Origin: Promethearchaeota archaeon
GTDB taxonomy: Archaea > Asgardarchaeota > Lokiarchaeia > Sigyniarchaeales > SOKP01
Assembly: GCA_019058135.1 (NCBI GenBank)
Contig: JAHLWE010000405.1
Coordinates: 1 to 6,603 of the forward strand
DNA: 6,603 nucleotides
Direction: 5' to 3'
Shown: positions 1 through 4,341 of the stretch, in pieces
Numbering within the stretch: position 1 is the first letter of the stretch
Layout: the number at the start of each line of letters is the position of its first letter
Notes under the pieces: model-generated
Databases searched by the model: none
The model's input: only the letters and a program-made list of their open reading frames with translations
What the model was told of the DNA's origin: nothing
Program-made: the position numbers and the translations under genes

Positions 1-620
1 ACACTTTGAAAGGCAATATTCTTTCCAGGAAGAAATTCTTGTGCAATAAATTCCCAATTTTTATCTCTCGAATACCAATAGCGAATCCAACTTGAAGCAG
101 TTTCTATATTATCAGCAGGAGTACTTCCAGTTCCTCCCGCCCCTTTCTTTGCTCTAATCCAGAGTTTGTCTCCCAAAACAGAGAAAGCGTTATTTAAATC
201 CTTTTCCAGATGATCTTTTCTAAGTTCAATAGCTTTCGCTGTTGGAAATCCTTTATTTTTCCAGATATCAGCACTTTTAAATTTATCTTGGCAAATACTT
301 ATTGTTTCTTTTTTAGGTAAAAATGTATTTGTATCTAATTTTTCACGATTTTCTGATATTACCGCAACTTCTACATCAGGTTGAGGAATTACTAACTCTA
401 TTTTATATTTTTCAATTATATTATTAATTTTTTGTATAAATTCAGGTGAATTACATCTTGGAACTAAAAACACTTCCCTTGTCCATGGTCGGGAAAATTC
501 TAAATGATAAATATTGATATCTGTACCATATAGATTCATTCTTTCAGAAGTAATATTCAGAGATTTAAGTGTATTGACTCCAGCGGGACCTCCAGAACCT
601 GTGATTAAAATTCTTTTCAA
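1..620 (-). CDS. CarB-like ATP-grasp ligase, N-terminal part (runs off the left edge)
   Basis: The minus strand is open from position 620 to the left edge, giving about 206 residues of a protein whose C-terminus is outside the window. It begins KRILITGSGGPAGVNTLKSL, a Rossmann-type glycine-rich N-terminus seen in stand-alone ATP-grasp proteins related to the carbamoyl-phosphate synthase large subunit. A second segment, LVIPQPDVEVAVISENRE, ends the pre-ATP-grasp domain. The ATP-grasp fold then starts (KFKSADIWKNKGFPTAKAI), with the flexible glycine-rich loop WIRAKKGAGGTGSTPA near residue 155 and FIAQEFLPG near residue 190. Such enzymes activate a carboxylate as an acyl-phosphate and join it to an amine or similar nucleophile; the substrate cannot be read here. 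They often sit beside sugar-modification genes, which fits the neighbouring glycosyltransferase. No ATG precedes the glycine motif. The TTG at 620 puts the beta-strand right at the N-terminus, and a second in-frame TTG at 629 is the alternative. Family assignment is good; specific function is unknown. Confidence 0.8.
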   Translation of the reverse strand, partial: MKRILITGSGGPAGVNTLKSLNITSERMNLYGTDINIYHLEFSRPWTREVFLVPRCNSPEFIQKINNIIEKYKIELVIPQPDVEVAVISENREKLDTNTFLPKKETISICQDKFKSADIWKNKGFPTAKAIELRKDHLEKDLNNAFSVLGDKLWIRAKKGAGGTGSTPADNIETASSWIRYWYSRDKNWEFIAQEFLPGKNIAFQS

Positions 621-684
621 ATAAATCAACTTTAAAAAATTATATTATATGAATTAGAGTATTCTATTTAAGTAAATATTTTTG

Positions 685-694
685 AAAATATAAG
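685..694 (+). promoter_or_regulatory. Putative TATA box for the glycosyltransferase gene
   Basis: The A+T-rich string aaaatataag is centred about 25 bases before the ATG at 714, the spacing expected if transcription starts at or next to the start codon (leaderless mRNA). No Shine-Dalgarno sequence lies before this ATG. The whole 621-713 gap is A+T-rich and must also hold the promoter of the divergent ATP-grasp gene, so the box is only a plausible choice. Confidence 0.35.
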
Positions 695-713
695 ACTCTA
701 TTTTAATTGTAAT

Positions 714-1877
714 ATGAAAATTTGTTTTTTTGGAGCATTTGATGAAAATAGAAATGTGAATAGAGTTTTTCTAGATGGTTTGAAAAAAATCAAAAATATA
801 GAGATCATTACAGTAAATATTTCGACCCCTAATCTAGTAAGAGATTTTTTAACTAATCAAAAACATATGTTTACTTTATCATTTTTTAGGAATTTTATAA
901 ATCGTAACATTAATTTAATTAAAAAATATTTTAAATCAAATTATTATGATATAGATTGTATTTATATCGGTTATCCGGGTCATGAATCAACATATTTTGC
1001 ATATTTTTTAAGAATTTTATCATGGAAATTATTTAATAGAAAAATCCCTATTATTTTTAATCCATACACTTCTTTAATTGATTCTGTTACAATGGATTAT
1101 CGAAAATTGAAAAAGAAATCGTTTTTAGCAAAATTCTATTACTTAATTGAATGGATTGCTTTTCATTTATCAGATTTAATAATTTCACAATCGAATATGG
1201 AAAAATATCGATTTTGTGAGCTTTTTCACTTAAATCCTAAAAAAATTTTTAGGATATTTATAGGTTCTAATGAGGAATTATTTTATCCACAGAAATTTGA
1301 AGGATTTAAAGATAATTTTATCGTCAGTTTCAATGGTAATTATATTCCATTACATGGGATTGATTATATTATAAAATCAGCTAAAAAGATAGAACAAAAT
1401 ACTAAAGATATTTTATTTGAAATTATTGGTGGGAATTTACTGCAGATTTACGAAAAGAGAAGAATTATTAAAAAATTTGGTATCTCTAATATAAAATTTA
1501 TCCCGCACATTCCAATCAATGAAATACCCCAAACGATAGCAAAATCTGATATTCAGTTAGGAGTTTTTGGTTCAACTCTAAAAACGAGAAGAGTTATTCC
1601 AAATAAAGTATTAACTGCATTAGCAATGAAGAAACCCATAATTACTGGAAATACAAAAGCCATTAATGAATTATTAACCCATAAAAAGAATTGTTACTTA
1701 TGTAAAATCGCAGATCCGAATAGCTTAACGAAGGCGATTATCACTTTATATGAAAATGAAAATTTGAGAAATGAAATTGCATTAAATGGATATAATTTAT
1801 TTCAAAAAAAACTCAATTCTGTGATATTATCCAAACAGTTAATTGATATAATTAAAAATCAAAAAAAGGTTAAATGA
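714..1877 (+). CDS. Glycosyltransferase, GT4-like (GT-B fold)
   Basis: This 387-residue protein has the two-domain layout of a GT-B glycosyltransferase and would transfer a sugar from a nucleotide- or lipid-activated donor in the cytoplasm. The N-terminal half starts MKICFFGAFDENRNVNRVFL (first Rossmann strand and glycine turn), followed by IYIGYPGHES at 84-93 and PIIFNPYTS at 112-120. The inter-domain region contains LIISQSNMEKY (155-165). The C-terminal donor-binding half starts FIVSFNGNYIPLHGIDYIIK (202-221) and continues with FEIIGG (235-240), IKFIPHIP (260-267) and IPNKVLTALAMKKPIITG (295-312), then NEL with E319. The usual second Glu of the GT4 EX7E motif, normally in a KxxEALA-type context, is replaced by T301, so donor handling may differ. 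There is no transmembrane segment. It diverges from the ATP-grasp gene and converges on the phosphotransferase gene. Target sugar and acceptor are unknown; glycan assembly is the likely pathway given the neighbours. Confidence 0.85.
   Translation: MKICFFGAFDENRNVNRVFLDGLKKIKNIEIITVNISTPNLVRDFLTNQKHMFTLSFFRNFINRNINLIKKYFKSNYYDIDCIYIGYPGHESTYFAYFLRILSWKLFNRKIPIIFNPYTSLIDSVTMDYRKLKKKSFLAKFYYLIEWIAFHLSDLIISQSNMEKYRFCELFHLNPKKIFRIFIGSNEELFYPQKFEGFKDNFIVSFNGNYIPLHGIDYIIKSAKKIEQNTKDILFEIIGGNLLQIYEKRRIIKKFGISNIKFIPHIPINEIPQTIAKSDIQLGVFGSTLKTRRVIPNKVLTALAMKKPIITGNTKAINELLTHKKNCYLCKIADPNSLTKAIITLYENENLRNEIALNGYNLFQKKLNSVILSKQLIDIIKNQKKVK
1861..1867 (-). terminator. Possible T-run terminator for the phosphotransferase gene
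   Basis: On the minus strand a run of seven T lies about 32 bases past the stop codon at 1899. Archaeal termination usually needs only a U-rich tract. The tract overlaps the 3' end of the convergent glycosyltransferase gene, so it may be a coincidence of lysine codons. Confidence 0.3.
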
Positions 1878-1898
1878 TTGCGTTTGAATTAAGTTAGT

Positions 1899-3254
1899 TT
1901 AAATATTTTCTTTATCTTCTTTTTTCTTCATTTTATCAATTTGCTTCCAAAAATAACGTAAGCAGCCTACATAATACCAAAGACCCAATCCAATAGCTGT
2001 GAGAAGCCCACTCCACAACCAGTTATATGGTGTTTGTACTATAAACCAATCAATAAACCATACAAAAACAATTCCACTAGCTAATAATATCACCATTATT
2101 ATTGAAATACCTCTAATTTTCGGAAATTTCCAATAAATAATTAACGAAAACCCACCACATATCAGAATAAAAATTATTCCTGAAATGATCAAAAATGCAA
2201 TATTATCATAGTATAGAGTCCATTGCATTGATAAAGTAGCAATAATGGCAAATTGACCACAAATAAGAGATAAAGCAAAAAAATTATTAACCAATTCAGG
2301 TTCCGTTAACTCTCCTTTTGCAAGGATCAATCTTGGCAAAGTCATTGCCGCATCATCCTCCCTTGAAGCTTTTATTTTACCGTTTTCCAAAAAGATTATA
2401 TCATTTTGCTTTTGTTGAATCTGACTACTTTCGAGTAATCGTCTAAGTGAAGATAATACATAAAAGCTGTTAAAAACATGACATAATAAAGTACAAAACG
2501 TTGGTACTTCGATTGAACCAAATATTGCAATACAACCAATCATTGCTCCAATAGTTAAAGTTCCTACATCACCTGGAAAAATTTTTGCAGGATATTTGTT
2601 GTATAAGAAAAAAGCTAATAATATTGCAATAAAGGGAACTGAATATATAACTGCTTGAGCTGAATTCCAAATTAAACCCGAAAGAAACATAAAAATTACT
2701 GCAATGAGACATGTTCCTGAACCTTCACCATTATAGCCTTCAAGCATATTGACTGTATTTGTTGTAACTGCAATAATTACTGGTAATACAAACGGATAAA
2801 TAAAATTAAGACGTAACATTCCTAAAATAGGGATAGTGGGGCTGCCAATGTTAATAAAATTAGAAAAATTAAGAATGAAAATTGGTCCACCAATTATGAT
2901 AGTTAATATAATTTTTTTTATTGAGGATAATTTTTTGCGATCATCAATAAGTCCAATTATTGCAGCACAAACAATTGTTAAAAGAATAACCAAAATCTCA
3001 TTAATAATTTTAGGAAACATAACAAGCATAATAATTAAAGAGATACACAACCCTATTACTATACTTATTCCTCCGGACTCAGCAACTTCAGGCTTATCTA
3101 TTTTATGAATATCAATGCCAACCCATCCTTTTGACCTTGTGAATTTAATTACGAATGGAATAATGAAATATGTGATTAAGAAAGAAATTATGAATAAAAT
3201 AATTAAATAAATTATTTCCATTAGACCAAATTCATATTCAGAAAAGTTTAGCAC
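1899..3254 (-). CDS. GlcNAc-1-phosphate transferase-like membrane protein (Alg7/DPAGT1/AglH/MraY superfamily, GT4-type glycosyl phosphotransferase)
   Basis: This polytopic membrane protein of 451 residues has roughly 11 hydrophobic segments. Family members move a sugar-1-phosphate from a UDP-sugar to a polyprenyl or dolichyl phosphate, the first step of lipid-linked glycan synthesis. Signature sites appear in the expected order: DIHKIDKPEVAESGGISI (48-65), the acidic pair in GLIDDRKKL (101-109), NTVNMLEGYNGEGSG (166-180), comparable with the N-rich nucleotide-binding loop of DPAGT1, and FPGDVGTLTIG (226-236) with the conserved Gly-Asp. The long cytoplasmic loop after residue 270 carries RRLLESSQIQ and TLPRLILAKGELTEPELV (305-322). 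The start is GTG at 3254, preceded by GGTGAT at 8-base spacing, a good match to the archaeal Shine-Dalgarno sequence. An in-frame ATG at 3221 would remove 11 residues and keep the first membrane helix. With an OST1-like gene in the window, N-glycan lipid assembly is the likely role; the exact sugar is inferred. Confidence 0.85.
   Translation of the reverse strand: MLNFSEYEFGLMEIIYLIILFIISFLITYFIIPFVIKFTRSKGWVGIDIHKIDKPEVAESGGISIVIGLCISLIIMLVMFPKIINEILVILLTIVCAAIIGLIDDRKKLSSIKKIILTIIIGGPIFILNFSNFINIGSPTIPILGMLRLNFIYPFVLPVIIAVTTNTVNMLEGYNGEGSGTCLIAVIFMFLSGLIWNSAQAVIYSVPFIAILLAFFLYNKYPAKIFPGDVGTLTIGAMIGCIAIFGSIEVPTFCTLLCHVFNSFYVLSSLRRLLESSQIQQKQNDIIFLENGKIKASREDDAAMTLPRLILAKGELTEPELVNNFFALSLICGQFAIIATLSMQWTLYYDNIAFLIISGIIFILICGGFSLIIYWKFPKIRGISIIMVILLASGIVFVWFIDWFIVQTPYNWLWSGLLTAIGLGLWYYVGCLRYFWKQIDKMKKKEDKENI
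1920..1925 (+). terminator. Possible T-run terminator for the glycosyltransferase gene
   Basis: Six T occur about 43 bases past the glycosyltransferase stop codon, within a pyrimidine-rich stretch that is also the 3' end of the convergent phosphotransferase gene (its lysine-rich C-terminus). No stem is evident. The call rests only on the T-run and on the need to stop transcription between convergent genes. Confidence 0.25.
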
Positions 3255-3262
3255 TTAGAATT

Positions 3263-3268
3263 ATCACC
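3263..3268 (-). promoter_or_regulatory. Ribosome binding site supporting the GTG start at 3254
   Basis: The minus strand reads GGTGAT, then eight bases, then GTG. GGTGAT is complementary to the ATCACC core near the 3' end of archaeal 16S rRNA. It favours the GTG at 3254 over the downstream ATG at 3221, which has no such sequence. This is the clearest Shine-Dalgarno in the window. Confidence 0.5.
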
Positions 3269-3270
3269 CA

Positions 3271-3282
3271 GTATAATTTAAA
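3271..3282 (-). promoter_or_regulatory. Possible TATA box between the tRNA and the phosphotransferase gene
   Basis: The minus strand reads TTTAAATTATAC, centred about 23 bases before the GTG start. Initiation ~25 bases downstream would fall on or just past the GTG and would exclude the GGTGAT ribosome site. So either this box serves a transcript using the ATG at 3221, or the gene is transcribed from further upstream, perhaps through the tRNA. A second box-like string, CTTTAAAG, lies at 3283-3290. Confidence 0.3.
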
Positions 3283-3318
3283 CTTTAAAGGTTTGGCATG
3301 AAAACCCAACCTTAATAA

Positions 3319-3412
3319 TAGCTCCGGCAGGATTCGAACCTGCGTTTCGGGGTTCAAGGCCCCGAATCCTTAGCCATTATCTTTTTTAATTTGGCCGCTA
3401 GACGACGGAGCT
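3319..3412 (-). tRNA. trnQ: tRNA-Gln (anticodon UUG) with a ~21-nt D-arm intron and C33
   Basis: The minus strand folds into a tRNA. The acceptor AGCTCCG pairs fully with CGGAGCT, with discriminator A at 3319. The T-arm is GCAGG-TTCGAAT-CCTGC. The anticodon arm is CGGGG-CCTTGAA-CCCCG, which sets anticodon TTG (complement of 3355-3357). The D-stem GTCT/GGAT pairs with G-U wobbles. The 94 bases exceed a normal length by about 21. Removing 3370-3390 leaves a standard D-loop, AGCGGCCAA, and a 73-base tRNA beginning with A, as archaeal tRNA-Gln does. No CCA is encoded. Position 33 is C (complement of 3358) where nearly all elongator tRNAs have U. The identity as Gln follows from the anticodon and the A1-U72 pair. 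The tRNA lies 64 bases upstream of the phosphotransferase gene on the same strand. Confidence 0.9.
3370..3390 (-). other. Putative tRNA intron in the D-arm, about 21 nt
   Basis: On the minus strand exon GGCC is followed by AA, then ATTA, a seven-base loop, TAAT, then GGCT and AA. GGCC pairs with GGCT (one G-U) and ATTA with TAAT, with a small A-bulge on each side. This resembles a relaxed bulge-helix-bulge target of the archaeal tRNA splicing endonuclease: a four-pair central helix with exon bases on the 5' side and intron bases on the 3' side. Because AA occurs at both junctions, the cut sites may shift by one or two bases. The position corresponds roughly to 21/22 of the mature tRNA, not the common 37/38 site. 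Confidence 0.7.
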
Positions 3413-3434
3413 TTATTTCTTTCTTACCTTTTTT

Positions 3435-3448
3435 GAATTATAATTTAA
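3435..3448 (-). promoter_or_regulatory. Probable TATA box of the tRNA gene
   Basis: The minus strand reads TTAAATTATAATTC, centred about 29 bases before the tRNA 5' end. This is right for an archaeal TATA box that places transcription start a few bases ahead of the mature 5' end, with the short leader removed by RNase P. Confidence 0.45.
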
Positions 3449-3640
3449 TAATACAATAATTAAAGTTATTTTAAAAGTATTATTTTTCAATTTTCGATAA
3501 TCTCAATTTTAATAATTCGATTTAAGCATTAAAATTATATGTATAAATAACATTCATTTTAATCTTGTTATAAAATAAGTGATTCCGAATAGAGAAAAAT
3601 CAATAAATCGTTTTATGTTAATTTACATATAAGAACATTC

Positions 3641-3647
3641 AAAAAAA
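3641..3647 (-). terminator. T-run terminator after the Trm112-like gene
   Basis: Seven T on the minus strand begin five bases beyond the stop codon of the Trm112-like gene, the usual form of an intrinsic archaeal terminator. It would close the ribophorin-Trm112 transcript before the separately promoted tRNA. Confidence 0.4.
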
Positions 3648-3652
3648 TTGGT

Positions 3653-4303
3653 TTATTTATTAAATGGAATTAATTTTCTTTGGAAAAACTTGATTTGTTC
3701 AAGAATTTGTTTCCATTTATTTAAAAAAGCAATATCTTCATTTTCATTCCTATATTTATCCGGTAGCATTTGAGGTATTGTTTCAACGATAGGATACCAT
3801 CTATTGCATTTAGAGCAGAATAAAATACCTTCTTCTATTTCTGTGTCGATTTTAAATTTGTTGATAAGATATAATTCAGGGAGAATAGAATTCATAATTT
3901 CTTTTATTTTTTCTTTTTTATCTTCCTTCGAAATTTGGTTTATAGTTGATTCAATTTTTCTTTTTACGCTTGTTTTAAGGAGATCAATACATTTATCAAT
4001 TGCTGGTTCTTCTGTAAGATTATTTATATTATTAAGTTCTTGAATGCTTGAATTTATTGCGTTTAAATAATCAACAGATTTTTTAGATTTGAGTGCGATA
4101 CTATCTCTAATTTTTATGTGATTCTCAGTCTCAGAAAATTTTATTAATTCTTCATTATTAATTAATTTTTCATCTCGAATTTTATAAATTTTTAGGAATT
4201 CTTCAATTTCACTTATATTTGTTTCCCATTTTAATATTAGAAGTTCTAAAGGATAATATTTATCTATTGGGCAGGCAAGAATGTCAGAAAGCCAAGGTTT
4301 CAT
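3653..4303 (-). CDS. Trm112-like protein with a long central helical insertion
   Basis: The 216-residue protein has split halves of a Trm112 zinc-ribbon-like fold. The N-terminal half is MKPWLSDILACPIDKYYPLE (1-20). The C-terminal half, EGILFCSKCNRWYPIVETIP (158-177) followed by QMLP, carries the paired cysteines C163 and C166 and the conserved P-x2-x-IP-x-ML pattern. Trm112 binds and activates several S-adenosylmethionine-dependent methyltransferases acting on tRNA, rRNA and release factor. Between the halves lie about 135 charged, mostly helical residues. Yeast Trm112 also has a helical insertion at this point, while bacterial and many archaeal relatives are near 60 residues. Only one cysteine (C11) is present in the N-terminal half; the position expected for a second is D14, so zinc binding would be incomplete or absent. 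The ATG start has no Shine-Dalgarno. It lies 38 bases after the OST1-like gene on the same strand, probably in one operon. No partner methyltransferase is in the window. Confidence 0.75.
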   Translation of the reverse strand: MKPWLSDILACPIDKYYPLELLILKWETNISEIEEFLKIYKIRDEKLINNEELIKFSETENHIKIRDSIALKSKKSVDYLNAINSSIQELNNINNLTEEPAIDKCIDLLKTSVKRKIESTINQISKEDKKEKIKEIMNSILPELYLINKFKIDTEIEEGILFCSKCNRWYPIVETIPQMLPDKYRNENEDIAFLNKWKQILEQIKFFQRKLIPFNK

Positions 4304-4341
4304 TTAAATCATTTAGGTTATTTACAATTTTGAATATAATT

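Larger units (their letters stand above)
3413..3652. other. Intergenic spacer between the tRNA and the Trm112-like gene
   Basis: These 240 bases are extremely A+T-rich and contain no convincing open reading frame on either strand. They hold the probable tRNA promoter near 3435-3448 and the T-run after the Trm112-like gene at 3641-3647. I see no further RNA gene, repeat or strong hairpin in the remainder. Confidence 0.6.

Noticed and set aside
2836..3108. Open reading frame on the plus strand inside the phosphotransferase gene
   Set aside because: It is antisense to a clear membrane-protein gene, is composed of low-complexity hydrophobic residues, and has no start signals or family resemblance.
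3319..3412. tRNA-Glu or tRNA-Leu identity, or a tRNA pseudogene
   Set aside because: The 7-base anticodon loop fixes the anticodon as TTG (Gln), there is no long variable arm, and all four stems pair well once the D-arm insertion is removed.
3804..4043. Open reading frame on the plus strand inside the Trm112-like gene
   Set aside because: It is an antisense shadow of a supported coding region, with serine/isoleucine-rich sequence produced by the reverse complement of lysine- and glutamate-rich codons.
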